Positions 26,195-35,493 of a stretch of DNA of 64,000 nt are shown piece after piece. How positions within the stretch are numbered: the stretch's first letter is position 1; the number at the start of each line of letters is the position of its first letter. The notes beneath the pieces are model-generated. The model did no database searches. It was not told the DNA's origin and worked only from the letters and a program-made list of their open reading frames with translations. The DNA comes from Lachnospiraceae bacterium (GTDB taxonomy: Bacteria > Bacillota > Clostridia > Lachnospirales > Lachnospiraceae). Location of the stretch: NCBI GenBank assembly GCA_017438305.1, contig JAFRVX010000165.1, positions 16,427-80,426 of the forward strand, written 5' to 3'. The position numbers and the translations under genes were made by a program.

Positions 26195-28603
26195 TTATAT
26201 CCTATGTTCTCCTGCGGTTAATTCCGTTTCCCTTCCGTCCGGAAGGATCAGCCGGGCCGTAAGGCCTTCCGGAACGGTTACGGTATAATGGCAGACGGTT
26301 CCTTCATAATGCCAGGCACTTTCGATCCTGCCGTAAGGCGAATCCCAGGCCGCCCGGGCGTATCCCAGGGACGGATGCGGATGCGGCACGATGGTCAGTT
26401 TTCCGGCTTCCATGCGGATCCCGCAGACGCCGCCGAACAGCCATCCGGTGACCGCTCCGTAAGAATAATGATTCAGAGAGTCGTGAACGGTTCCGTCCTC
26501 CCGAATGCCGTCCCAGGTCTCCCAGATCGTTGTAGCGCCTTTCTTCACCGCGTACAGCCAGCCCGGGCAGTCTTCCTGCAGAAGCAGCCGGTAAGCGGTG
26601 TCCGTGTGGCCGTGATCCGCTAGCACCGCGCAGAGATCCGGCGTCGACAGAAAACCGGTATTCAGATGATATCCGTTCTCCTTAACAAGGCGGTCAAGAT
26701 CGTCCGCTGCCCTCCGGGCTTCCTCTTCCTCAAGGAGTCCGAAGGCGATGGGGCGGACGTATTCGCACTGACGGTCGGATACGATCCTGCCGTCCTTCGT
26801 GCAGGTATAGCGGTAAGCTTTTTTCACATTTTGTGACAAATCTTCGTACCGCTTCGCGTCGGCTTCATGTCCGAGCACTGCTGCGATCCGCGCCATCAGA
26901 CTTGCGGAACGGTAATAATAGGCCGTTGCCGTTTCCGGCGCGCCGGTCATCATGACCTTCTTCATCGCCGCGCCGTTGTCGACGTCCGGCTGGCACCATT
27001 CTCCGAAATGGAAGCCCTCGTCCACAAGATACTTTTTCCAGGGATTCCTCAGATTCTGCAGCCGTGTCTTCTTTGCCCGCTTCTCCGTAAAGGAAAGCCA
27101 CCCCTTCATCATCTCATAGTTTTCTTCCAGGATCGTTCTGTCCCCATAGGCCTGATAGAGCGCCCAGGGCACCAGGATGCAGGCGTCTCCCCATCCCGCC
27201 GATCCCTGCAGCAGATTGGAGATCATGCTGCCGGAATTGTTCACCGGGGCGATGTTCTGCACGAGCCCGTCGTCCCTTTGGGCCATTCTGCACTCGCCCA
27301 GCCATTTCCGGAAAACCGGCAGGCAGTCTGCAAGATACACGGCTGTCGGGGCAAAGACCCCGGCGTCGCCGGTCCAGCCGGCCCGTTCCCTCGTGGGGCA
27401 GTCCGTGGGGATATCGCAGAAGTTGGACCTCATGCTCCACAGGCTGTTCAGGAAAAGACGGTTTACGTCCTCGTTCCCGCATTCAAAGGTCCCGGTTTGC
27501 CGCATTTCCGAATAAACAGCGATGGCGGTAAAGCAGGCCTCGCCAAGATCAATATCCGTCTCCACCCTGGCATAGCGGAAGCCGAAAATCGCGAAGTGCG
27601 TTTTATACACGTTCAGGCCATCTTTGCAGATGTATTCGACCTTCTGCTGGATGCCTTTTTTGTTCCGGCCGCCGGGGTCAAAATTCTTCTGGGTGAAATT
27701 GCCGTTTTCATCCAGCGTCTCGCCATGGCGGAGGACGATCTTCTGCCCTGCCTTTGCATTTAATCGAATCTCAACATAACCCGCGAGATTCTGCCCGAAA
27801 TCGATGACCGTGCAGCCGTCGGGGGTTTTGAAAAGCTTCCCTTCGAAGCGTTCCTGCTCCAGGATCGGTACGCTTTGGGTGGGCTGCAGATTGGAAAAGC
27901 CGTGATCCCGGACCGTGACGCCGTGCCAGCCTCTGACGGTCTCCCGCCGGGCGTCACAGGTTTCGCCCTGCTGGAGGTCGTTCGTCCGCACCGGGCCCTC
28001 CTGGCTCGCCTCCCAGCTGCCGTCGCTCACCAGCACCGCCCGGCCGCCGATCTCCAGCTGGCAGAGAAGCGCCAGATCTGTCCCGTAATAATCCGTCAGG
28101 CCGTCGATGCCCACGGACCCCCGGTACCAGCCGTCGCCCAGGGTGACGATGATCTCATTCTCACCGGGTACGATAAGGTCCGTAACGTCATAAGCCTGTA
28201 CGGTGAGCCGCTTATGATAATCCCCTGTCCCCGGCGCCAGCACGAAGTTCCCCACACGACGACCGTTGAGCCAGGCTTCATACAAGCCGTGACAGGTGAT
28301 ATAAAGGATCGCCTCCAGACCAGAAGCTGTATCTGAAGTTGTATCAAAATCCGCATTAACTTTTGTATCTGTTTTTGTGTCGGAATCTGCGCCGGATTTC
28401 GTATTGGTTTTTGCGTCGGTTTGTGTGCTGGTATTTGTATCGGGTTTTGGGCTGTCTGCCGGCTGCCGGCTCAGATCCGCCGTAAAATATTTTCTCAGCA
28501 CCGACGCCGGGCGGCGTTCCTTCCCCTCATGGGCCGGTTCCGGATCGATCCATTCCGCCTCCCATTTCCGCGGCATGCTGTTCTGAATCATGGTCTTATT
28601 CAT
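26195..28603 (-). CDS. GH78 alpha-L-rhamnosidase
   Basis: This 802-residue protein shows the GH78 layout: N-terminal beta domains (WEAEWI, LYITCHGLYEAWLNGRRVG, GDGWYRG, DFGQNLAGYVEIR) and an (alpha/alpha)6 catalytic domain with DCPTRERAGWTGDA, the segment that carries a catalytic acid, and ATTIWETWDG. It releases L-rhamnose from plant glycosides and polysaccharides. Residues about 45-95 are a Thr/Asp/Lys-rich low-complexity insert in the first beta domain, not typical of the family. No signal peptide is present, so it is cytoplasmic. Together with GH1 and GH2 it would process rhamnosylated beta-glycosides such as flavonoid or saponin conjugates (inference). Confidence 0.9.
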   Translation of the reverse strand: MNKTMIQNSMPRKWEAEWIDPEPAHEGKERRPASVLRKYFTADLSRQPADSPKPDTNTSTQTDAKTNTKSGADSDTKTDTKVNADFDTTSDTASGLEAILYITCHGLYEAWLNGRRVGNFVLAPGTGDYHKRLTVQAYDVTDLIVPGENEIIVTLGDGWYRGSVGIDGLTDYYGTDLALLCQLEIGGRAVLVSDGSWEASQEGPVRTNDLQQGETCDARRETVRGWHGVTVRDHGFSNLQPTQSVPILEQERFEGKLFKTPDGCTVIDFGQNLAGYVEIRLNAKAGQKIVLRHGETLDENGNFTQKNFDPGGRNKKGIQQKVEYICKDGLNVYKTHFAIFGFRYARVETDIDLGEACFTAIAVYSEMRQTGTFECGNEDVNRLFLNSLWSMRSNFCDIPTDCPTRERAGWTGDAGVFAPTAVYLADCLPVFRKWLGECRMAQRDDGLVQNIAPVNNSGSMISNLLQGSAGWGDACILVPWALYQAYGDRTILEENYEMMKGWLSFTEKRAKKTRLQNLRNPWKKYLVDEGFHFGEWCQPDVDNGAAMKKVMMTGAPETATAYYYRSASLMARIAAVLGHEADAKRYEDLSQNVKKAYRYTCTKDGRIVSDRQCEYVRPIAFGLLEEEEARRAADDLDRLVKENGYHLNTGFLSTPDLCAVLADHGHTDTAYRLLLQEDCPGWLYAVKKGATTIWETWDGIREDGTVHDSLNHYSYGAVTGWLFGGVCGIRMEAGKLTIVPHPHPSLGYARAAWDSPYGRIESAWHYEGTVCHYTVTVPEGLTARLILPDGRETELTAGEHRI

Positions 28604-28702
28604 GTGTTTCTCTAATGCTTTTCAGGTCCTTTCAGCTCTCGCTCTCTCCTGAACCGCTTTCTGTTTCCTTAAGCTGCTTTCAGGTCTCTCTTAAGCTGGG
28701 GC

Positions 28703-28872
28703 GATTGCTCTCCCGAGCTTTCTCCCAAGCTGTGTAAATTACTCTCCCACGCCTGCTTCCAAGCCGGAGCAATTGCTCTCCCACGCCTTTTTCCAAGCCA
28801 GGCCAATTGCCCTCCCATACCTTCTCCCAAGCCAGGTCAATTGCTTTCCCACACTTTCTTCCAGGCTGGGGC
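28703..28872. repeat. 34-bp tandem repeat, five units
   Basis: Four units of exactly 34 bp (28737-28770, 28771-28804, 28805-28838, 28839-28872) follow one of about 34-36 bp. The core is AATTGCTCTCCCACGCCTT. It fills the gap between the isomerase and GH78 genes (28604-28936), which holds no other feature. A transcript must cross it if the operon is continuous. Confidence 0.85.
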
Positions 28873-28936
28873 ACTTTGTTCTCTCAAGGGCTCTCAAGGG
28901 CTTTATTTACCTGTTTCAGGAGGCTGATGAGCCGGT

Positions 28937-29782
28937 TCATAAGTTTTTCTTCATCCACTTTGCGGAAAGCTCCAGGCTTTTAACCGGATCCTTATCGATC
29001 CAGTTCCTGTGGCTTTCCAGAATCACAGCTTCTATCCCGTTTTCCAGGGCGATATCCCTCATACCGATCAGGTCCATATTGCCGGTGCCGAGCTCCAGGC
29101 TGTCCGCCTTCAGGATGGGCGTCATGGCAGGGCCGGTCCGGCGTGTCCCCCGGTCGGTCACGTGCCACAGCTTCATCCGCGGACCGAGCTTTTTCATCCA
29201 CGCTTTCGCGTCCGCCCCGCCGTCGGTGAACCAGTAGCTGTCGAACTCAAAGCCGACGTATTCCGGGTCGGTCTCTTCGATCAGTATGTCGAAGGCGCAG
29301 CGCTCCGGCTGTACCTTCAGAAGTTCCGCGTTATGATTATGATAGAGAAGCGACTTTCCGGAAGCCTTCAGTGCTTTTCCGGCTTTGTTCAGCCTCTCCG
29401 CCAGCTGCTTCACCTGCGCTCCATTTCCGTAATCAAAGCGGTACATTCCTGTGATCACGATCTTATCTGTTCCGAGATCCTCCGCCTCCGAGACGATGGT
29501 TTCCGGCTCCCGCTCCAGGGAGCCCAAATCGGCATGGAGGCTGGCTGCGGTCAGTCCGCTCTCATGAAGGAGCGCCTTCCAGTCCAGTCTGCCGCCCTTT
29601 CCCGTGGGCATGCCCGCCGCCCGGGTAAGCATCCGCACCATAAAGGAGGTGGGCCGGATCATGAACCGGTTCAGTTCCAGGCCGTCATAGCCGGCTTCCC
29701 GGATCCTTTTTAACGTTTCGCGGGCCTGGGCTTCCCGGGCCGTCACTGTCCCCAGCATGATCTGCTGTACATATTTTTTCAC
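28937..29782 (-). CDS. sugar phosphate isomerase/epimerase-type TIM barrel
   Basis: This 281-residue xylose-isomerase-like TIM barrel (IolE/IolH/hydroxypyruvate-isomerase superfamily) shows GYDGLELNR, LYHNHNAE, GFEFDSYWF, KLWHVTDRG and VILESH, which carry the metal-binding Glu, Asp and His residues at strand ends. It would isomerise or epimerise a keto-sugar or cyclitol. The gene overlaps the GH2 gene by 4 bp (ATGA), so it serves the same pathway. Relatives also take part in cleaving C-glycosides, but no partner gene for that is next to it; a sugar released by the glycosidases is the simpler substrate. Confidence 0.8.
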   Translation of the reverse strand: MKKYVQQIMLGTVTAREAQARETLKRIREAGYDGLELNRFMIRPTSFMVRMLTRAAGMPTGKGGRLDWKALLHESGLTAASLHADLGSLEREPETIVSEAEDLGTDKIVITGMYRFDYGNGAQVKQLAERLNKAGKALKASGKSLLYHNHNAELLKVQPERCAFDILIEETDPEYVGFEFDSYWFTDGGADAKAWMKKLGPRMKLWHVTDRGTRRTGPAMTPILKADSLELGTGNMDLIGMRDIALENGIEAVILESHRNWIDKDPVKSLELSAKWMKKNL

Positions 29783-32004
29783 TTTTTTATCCCCTGCAGT
29801 ATACGGTTCAGCTGCCGGATGCTCTCTTCATCGGCCCCGGACTGTTTCAAGAGACTCATAAGGGTCATCCGGGCCATCATCCGCTGCAGCGCCGGATTGT
29901 CCTTCACCGCGTCCGCCACATCGCCCCGCTCGGCTGCGCTTTTTGCCATCATCGCATCGATGACTGCGCCGGCCTGAGGATGCTGCCGGATCTCGCCCAG
30001 GGTATCCATGATCGAAAAGCAGGCGGGATCGTTTTCTTCCGCGTCAAACCAGTTCGTGACAGCCGCTGCCGCCTTATTGAAAATGTAGCTCTCATCCGGT
30101 TCTGCGGCTTTCCGGATGATCATACTGTCCTGCACATCGCCGGATACCGCCCGGATATAATGCTCCCCGCTAAGGGGGATCCTGAAGGAGAATACGGTCC
30201 TGCCTTCCTGAGAAGCGGTCAGAACATCGTCCACATATAAGGAGACCGCAGGCTGGTTCGAGTAGACCCGGATCTCTGTCTCTTCCTCGGCCCGGTTCAC
30301 ATAGCGCTTCCCGCAGAGATGCACGAAAGCCTCCTTCCGGTTCCAGGCTGCCTTGTAGAGATAGAAGGCATCCTTTTTCAGGCTCCGGTCAAAGGTCACG
30401 AGGCCTTTCTGGTTTTCTCCGTGCTTTCCGCCCTCGTCACGGCCGTCCGCCGCGAAGTCAAAGAGGTTCCACACGTGAGTCGCCCAGAGGTAGGGCCGGG
30501 CTTCGATCAGTTTCAGCATATGCTCATGATAGAGGGCCTGGTATTCCTCGGTATAATCCCCTTTTTCGGGATGGGACGAATGATAGGCCGGGTTCGCGTC
30601 CGCGCCGTATTCGGAAAAGCCGATGCAGCGCTCCGGATATTTTGCGTGATATTCATCGAAAAACTCATCGTTCTGATCCAGCTCGCCCAGATACCAGCCG
30701 AAATAGAGGTTGTAGCTGTTGATGTCCGGGATCGTAAGGATCGGGCTGTCGGTCTCCAGCATGAAGACGTTTGCCATGGTCGTAAGACGCGTGGGATCCA
30801 GCCGGTGGCAGAGATCGTTCAGCAGCCGGTGATTTTCCAGAAGATCCTCATTGACGGCGCTGGCCGCCGTGATCTCGTTGGACAGGCCCCAGACCGCGAT
30901 GGACGGATGGTTGGCGCACTGGGTGACAAGCTCCCTCATCTGGGACAGCGTATTCTCCCGGCCCTTTGCCATATGCAGGGTGATGTAGGGGATCTCCGCC
31001 CAGACGACGATGCCGTTCTCGTCGCAGAGGTCGTAGAATTCCTGCGCGTGCTGGTAATGAGCGAGGCGCAGGGTATTCGCGCCGATCTCCCGGATGATCT
31101 CCATATCTTTCTTATGATCTTCAAGGGACAGGGCATTGCCTTTGCCCTTCAGATCCTGGTGGCGGGAGACCCCGCGGAGAGGATAGCTCCTGCCGTTTAA
31201 GAAGAAGCCCTTCTCCGGATCACAGGCAAAGACGCGGCAGCCGAAACGGGTGCTCACTTCATCGCCGGAGGCCAGGCGGGCCGCCGCCGTATAGAGATAA
31301 GGATCGTCGATACCATCCCAGAGACGCGCGTTTTCGATCACGAATTCCGCCCGGGCATGGCCGTCAGCAGACGGTACGGTCCTGGTCTCGCCGTTTACTT
31401 CAAAGGTCACTTCCGGGGCATTCTGCCAGGATTCCACGGTGACAGTTGCCGACTTTTTCTCCAGATCCACCTCCGCGGTGACCCGGATGCCGGGGGTGCC
31501 GTCTTTGACCAGTTCGAAATGCGCCTCCGGAACGGCGATCAGGTTCACCGACCGGTAAAGGCCTCCGTAGAAGGTAAAATCCGCCTTCTGGGGATACACC
31601 GTGTCATTTTCTTCATTATGGACGGCTATGGCAAGCATATTCTCCGCCCCTTCGCTTCTGTCAAGGAAGTCCGTCAGGTCCGCCCGGAAAGCGGAATAGC
31701 CGCCTCTGTGCTCCGTGATCTTCCTGCCGTTCAGATAAACTTCCACGGACATGGCCGCCCCGTTAACTTCCAGGAAGAGCCTCTCCCCTTCGGTTTCCGC
31801 TGTGATCTCCTCCGCCGTCAGACGGCGGATGTACCAGCAGTTGCCGCGGTGATAATCGTTCCCGCCGTCCTGGCCGTCCGCTGCGTTCCAGGTATGGGGC
31901 AGGGAAACGGTCTCGCCCCGGGCCGCATTGGCCGCAGCCTGCTCCGGGCTGATATCCGCCTTCAGAAACTGCCAGTTCTGATCTATACAAACAATCCTTC
32001 TCAT
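29779..32004 (-). CDS. GH2 beta-galactosidase/glucuronidase-type glycosidase
   Basis: This 741-residue GH2 enzyme has a jelly-roll domain (about 10-160), an immunoglobulin-like domain (160-265) and a TIM barrel (265-570). The acid/base is E377 in WGLSNEI and the nucleophile E465 in GFSEYGAD. The last roughly 90 residues are a helical tail beyond the usual core. It has no signal peptide and acts in the cytoplasm on a beta-linked galactose, glucuronate or similar sugar. I chose ATG 32004 (AGGAG 8 nt upstream) over GTG 32013. It lies after the GPH symporter gene and overlaps the isomerase gene. Confidence 0.88.
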   Translation of the reverse strand: MRRIVCIDQNWQFLKADISPEQAAANAARGETVSLPHTWNAADGQDGGNDYHRGNCWYIRRLTAEEITAETEGERLFLEVNGAAMSVEVYLNGRKITEHRGGYSAFRADLTDFLDRSEGAENMLAIAVHNEENDTVYPQKADFTFYGGLYRSVNLIAVPEAHFELVKDGTPGIRVTAEVDLEKKSATVTVESWQNAPEVTFEVNGETRTVPSADGHARAEFVIENARLWDGIDDPYLYTAAARLASGDEVSTRFGCRVFACDPEKGFFLNGRSYPLRGVSRHQDLKGKGNALSLEDHKKDMEIIREIGANTLRLAHYQHAQEFYDLCDENGIVVWAEIPYITLHMAKGRENTLSQMRELVTQCANHPSIAVWGLSNEITAASAVNEDLLENHRLLNDLCHRLDPTRLTTMANVFMLETDSPILTIPDINSYNLYFGWYLGELDQNDEFFDEYHAKYPERCIGFSEYGADANPAYHSSHPEKGDYTEEYQALYHEHMLKLIEARPYLWATHVWNLFDFAADGRDEGGKHGENQKGLVTFDRSLKKDAFYLYKAAWNRKEAFVHLCGKRYVNRAEEETEIRVYSNQPAVSLYVDDVLTASQEGRTVFSFRIPLSGEHYIRAVSGDVQDSMIIRKAAEPDESYIFNKAAAAVTNWFDAEENDPACFSIMDTLGEIRQHPQAGAVIDAMMAKSAAERGDVADAVKDNPALQRMMARMTLMSLLKQSGADEESIRQLNRILQGIKK

Positions 32005-32260
32005 TCCGGACACTCCTGTATCAATTCTCTGTAACAGCCCCTGTATGAACTGTTGTTTATTGCCGAGCTCCAGCCCCTGTATGAGCTGCTGTCTTACCGA
32101 GGCATGGTTTATTACTCAGCCATCACTTTTATCAGCTCCCCGTCTGGTGTCAGGCTGTCTTTGACTCTCCGGGCACCGTCTGCGGCAGGAGGCTGCTTAC
32201 TCCCCGATCATTATTACCGGACTTTTTGCCTGCTGCCGGGTTTCTGCACATATAGTAAAT

Positions 32261-33784
32261 TTACTCTGCTGCTTCGGCTTTTTCAAGAGCCGCTTTCTTA
32301 TCTTCGATCCGCTTCTGTACGTTGACCATCTCTTCCTTATCGAGCCGGCAGTGACGCATCGCGAACAGGGTGCAGATCCAGCCGAGGACCGCCAGGCCGT
32401 AGCGGAGAAACATCGTCACCCAGAAGACAGGGGCGGTCGGGGAATCCCCGGGCTGGGGAAGCGTCGTCGTATAACCGATCAGCGCCACGCAGCCTGTGGC
32501 GATCAGCGCGGAAAAGGAAGAAACGATCTTGTCCACCAGGCTGTAGGTGCCGGACACGACTGCGGGGATATACTTGCCGCTGCGGTCCAGTTCATAATCG
32601 ATGATATCCGCCATGAAAGCGGTGTTCGCGGTGGTTCCGGCCATCATAAAACCATTGCAGATAAGGGTCAGCAGGATATAGATGACCATCGTCACCCCAA
32701 GCTTTGCGATAGAATGAGTCCCGGCCGTAAACCAGGTCACCGTGAAGAAGCCCACCATGACGATGTTCGCGATGATGCAGTACTTTGCCCAGTTGACGAT
32801 GGCTTCCTTGTTGCCGTGCCTGCCGCAGTAGCGGGCGCCGATGATCGCGAAGATGATCGAGGGCAGCATGCCGCCCACAGAAAGATAGGTCGCGATGGTC
32901 ATGTTGCCGATCAGGATGCCGTTCAGCATCGTCGCCACCACGGACGCAGCGCCTGCCTGCTGGGCGATCTTGTCGGAGGACTGGGCAATGATATAGGACT
33001 GAAGCGGTTTGTTCTTCGCCAGAACGTTCCACATATCCTTCCATTTCAGCCGCTCGTTGACCTTGTTGGTCCCGCGGAAGTTTTCAGGCTTGTCGTAGGC
33101 GCTGACGCCGATGCAGACCAGGATGACGCCGATCAGGGATACGATAACGGTCACAATGGCCGCCGCGGTCAGATACCGCTGGCTGTAATTCGCGACGTAC
33201 TGGCCGGCCTCGTTTTTGGCGATCTCGCCGAATTTCGGCAGCAGCACCGTATTCAGGACGATCATGAAGGCCATCGGTACGATATAGTTGAAAACCGTCT
33301 GCCAGACGCCCACCGTCGGCCGCTGCTTCGGATCATTGGTGATCAGGGCCGGCAGCGTCTGGGCGGTCATGTTGACGATGGTATAACCGATGACGTAGAT
33401 CATATAGGTCACGAGGAACATACCGATGCCGAAACCCTTGCTGGCCGCCCAGGAGAACATGCTCATGATGCCGATGGACTGGATGAGCCAGCCGAGCACG
33501 ATCAGGGGACGCACTTTGCCCCACCGGGTATTGATGCGGTCGTAAAGGAACGCCAGCAGCGGGTCCGTTATGGCGTCAAAGATACGGGTGAAGGTCAGCA
33601 GGACGCCGACGATGACCGTCGAGATGCCGAAGCCGATGGACGCGGCGTAGGATGCCTGCCCGATCAGGGAATAGATCGCCATGCCGTTTAAAGCATTGCA
33701 GGCGATGAGAATGATCTGCCACAGTTTGGCGCGGCGGTACTGAACACCGTCGATTTCACTTTGAGACTGTTTTTCCTTTGCCAT
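32261..33784 (-). CDS. GPH-family glycoside symporter of the glycoside operon
   Basis: This 507-residue, 12-helix GPH symporter has a short cytoplasmic start, DAITDPLLAFLYDRINTRWGK (the D-x-x-x-D-P loop), and a cytoplasmic C-terminal helix rich in Lys and Glu. It would import an intact glycoside with a cation for the GH2, GH78 and GH1 enzymes, all of which lack signal peptides. It is the first gene of the operon and is divergent from the AraC regulator, with a TATAAT promoter between them. It is not close to the first GPH protein (13451-14842) in length or termini. Confidence 0.9.
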   Translation of the reverse strand: MAKEKQSQSEIDGVQYRRAKLWQIILIACNALNGMAIYSLIGQASYAASIGFGISTVIVGVLLTFTRIFDAITDPLLAFLYDRINTRWGKVRPLIVLGWLIQSIGIMSMFSWAASKGFGIGMFLVTYMIYVIGYTIVNMTAQTLPALITNDPKQRPTVGVWQTVFNYIVPMAFMIVLNTVLLPKFGEIAKNEAGQYVANYSQRYLTAAAIVTVIVSLIGVILVCIGVSAYDKPENFRGTNKVNERLKWKDMWNVLAKNKPLQSYIIAQSSDKIAQQAGAASVVATMLNGILIGNMTIATYLSVGGMLPSIIFAIIGARYCGRHGNKEAIVNWAKYCIIANIVMVGFFTVTWFTAGTHSIAKLGVTMVIYILLTLICNGFMMAGTTANTAFMADIIDYELDRSGKYIPAVVSGTYSLVDKIVSSFSALIATGCVALIGYTTTLPQPGDSPTAPVFWVTMFLRYGLAVLGWICTLFAMRHCRLDKEEMVNVQKRIEDKKAALEKAEAAE

Positions 33785-33837
33785 GATTCTGCTCCTTGAA
33801 TTTCTCTTTTATGCCCTTAAGGGCCTCCGCTTTTTCT

Positions 33838-33871
33838 GATCCCCACATACATGCCTGCATGAATGGGGATC
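33838..33871 (-). repeat. 5' UTR hairpin of the glycoside operon
   Basis: GATCCCCA (33838-33845) and TGGGGATC (33864-33871) form an 8-bp stem with an 18-nt loop in the leader, about 55 nt before the symporter start. Confidence 0.5.
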
Positions 33872-33891
33872 GGCCGTTTGAAATTGTAATC

Positions 33892-33920
33892 ATTATATCG
33901 GCCGTCAGAAAGAGCGTAAA
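33892..33920 (-). promoter_or_regulatory. promoter of the glycoside operon
   Basis: On the minus strand TTTACG (33915-33920), 17 bp, TATAAT (33892-33897). The weak -35 box suits activation by the AraC protein bound just upstream at the palindrome 33949-33977. Confidence 0.6.
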
Positions 33921-33948
33921 TCCAATTTCCCGGAAAAAGTTACAAAAA

Positions 33949-33977
33949 TTCGGGAAGTTTTCTTGAAACTTCCCGAA
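33949..33977. promoter_or_regulatory. perfect 12+5+12 palindrome between the divergent genes
   Basis: TTCGGGAAGTTT, 5 nt, AAACTTCCCGAA. It overlaps the -35 box of the AraC gene and sits about 30 bp upstream of the -35 box of the glycoside operon. It is the likely operator for autoregulation and activation. A second weaker site (TTTCCCGGAAA) lies at about 33926-33936. Confidence 0.75.
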
Positions 33978-33991
33978 GTCGGCGTTATAGT
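33963..33991 (+). promoter_or_regulatory. promoter of the araC-type gene
   Basis: TTGAAA (33963-33968), 17 bp, TATAGT (33986-33991). The -35 box lies in the right arm of the palindrome. Confidence 0.75.
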
Positions 33992-34030
33992 AAGAATATC
34001 AGTAAAATCAAGGCATCAGAGGAGGCGGAA

Positions 34031-35278
34031 ATGGACTATCAGCTTACTCAGAGCGAACAGAATCTTATACTTTTACAGGACCTTATCCCGGAGAACGAAC
34101 GGTTTTATCTCTGGTGCTACGGTTCCGGCGGCAGACTGATCTCCACCACCTGTCCGGAAGAAGACAGGGAGACGCTGGACCGGGCTTTCCGGCTGTTCGG
34201 AGGCGAGGAAAAACTGCTGCAATATGCGGCGGACATACAGAATTCCCGCCCTTTGAGCATCGGGTCCCCCATCGGCATGCACTGGGCCCTGACCTATGAA
34301 TCCGAACGGAACCGCGGCCTGCTTTTCCTTATCGGCCCGGTCTTCTATGACACGCCGTCGACGGAGCGCCTGAAGGAAGCCCTGCGTCCCTTTATCCGAA
34401 GCGGCAGCGACATCACCTGGGCTCGGGACCTCCTGAAGCTGGTACCCGGCCTGCCGGTGCTCTCCTACGCCATCTTTTCCCGCTATGCGACGATGGTGCA
34501 TAATTCCCTGACCGGTCAGCGGCTGGGCCTGGATTCCCTCCGGGTCGTCGGCCCGCAGGAAGGCTCCCGGGATACGGCTCCGGTCACAGCCCGGGACCGC
34601 ATGCAGATCTACCGGGCTGAGCAAGCGCTCCTCCGGATGGTCCGGGACGGCGATATCAATTATCAGCAGGCCCTGCTGCGAAGCAGCCTTCTGAGTCCCG
34701 GCGTGCCCATCCAGGGCAGGGACCCTCTCCGGCGGATGAAAACCAGCGTTATCGTCTTTACATCCCTGGTCAGCCGGGCAGCCATGGAAGGCGGCCTATC
34801 CCCGGAGATCGCCTATCCCGTGGGCGACGCTTACATCCAGGCCGCGGAAGACTGCCGGGATTCCGGAGAACTTTCGGTCCTGGCAAACGCCATGTATCAT
34901 GATTTCATCTACCGGGTCCATCAGCTGCATACGGATCCCGGCTATTCCCACGCCATCCGGAAATGCTGCGACTATATCGAACTGAGCCTGGACCGGCGGA
35001 TCCGGGCAGAGGATCTGGCTTCCCTGGTGGGCTACAGCGAATATTATCTGACAGAAAAGTTCCGGAACGAGACCGGCCTGTCCGTAAGCAGCTACATCAA
35101 ACAGGCAAAGATCCGGCGGGCCTGCATCCTCCTGGAAACCACAGACCTCTCCGTCCATGAGATCGCGGAACGCCTGGCCTTCAACACCCCCAACTATTTC
35201 ATCCAGTGCTTCCGGGACCTGGAAGGCACCTCCCCCGCCCAATACCGGAAAAAGCACTCCGGGAAAGCCGGAGGATGA
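34031..35278 (+). CDS. AraC-family regulator of the glycoside operon
   Basis: This 415-residue regulator has a roughly 300-residue N-terminal sensory and helical part and a C-terminal AraC DNA-binding domain (about 310-412). The latter contains two helix-turn-helix motifs: IRAEDLASLVGYSEYYLTEKF and LSVHEIAERLAFNTPNYFIQCFRD, then GTSPAQYRKK. It is divergent from the GPH symporter gene with a 246-bp shared control region holding the perfect palindrome. It therefore very likely senses the imported glycoside and activates the operon. The ribosome site is GAGGAGG at 34020-34026. Confidence 0.9.
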   Translation: MDYQLTQSEQNLILLQDLIPENERFYLWCYGSGGRLISTTCPEEDRETLDRAFRLFGGEEKLLQYAADIQNSRPLSIGSPIGMHWALTYESERNRGLLFLIGPVFYDTPSTERLKEALRPFIRSGSDITWARDLLKLVPGLPVLSYAIFSRYATMVHNSLTGQRLGLDSLRVVGPQEGSRDTAPVTARDRMQIYRAEQALLRMVRDGDINYQQALLRSSLLSPGVPIQGRDPLRRMKTSVIVFTSLVSRAAMEGGLSPEIAYPVGDAYIQAAEDCRDSGELSVLANAMYHDFIYRVHQLHTDPGYSHAIRKCCDYIELSLDRRIRAEDLASLVGYSEYYLTEKFRNETGLSVSSYIKQAKIRRACILLETTDLSVHEIAERLAFNTPNYFIQCFRDLEGTSPAQYRKKHSGKAGG

Positions 35279-35289
35279 CCCACGGCTTT

Positions 35290-35330
35290 GAAAAAGAGCC
35301 AGGAGGCTTTTCAGGTCCCCTGGCCCTTTC
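35290..35330. terminator. bidirectional terminator
   Basis: GCCAGG (35298-35303) pairs with CCTGGC (35319-35324), with extra pairing inside. The stem is preceded by AAAAA, which is a T run on the minus strand, and followed by CCCTTTC. It ends the regulator transcript and may also stop minus-strand transcription. Confidence 0.55.
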
Positions 35331-35389
35331 ATAGACTCAATCTTTATTACAATTGGATGAGGCTTTGAGGCTTTGATCCTTCGGTCATT

Positions 35390-35421
35390 GATCCTCCGTT
35401 CATTGATCCTCCGTTCATTGA
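35390..35421. repeat. 15-bp direct repeats
   Basis: TGATCCTCCGTTCAT recurs two to three times with minor change. Nothing else is seen in 35331-35493. Confidence 0.5.
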
Positions 35422-35493
35422 CCCGATGCCTCTTCTTTATCATGGTTCTCACAAAGTTGTTTCCAACAGCTGATCTGTCAGGCAGAGCTGTTG

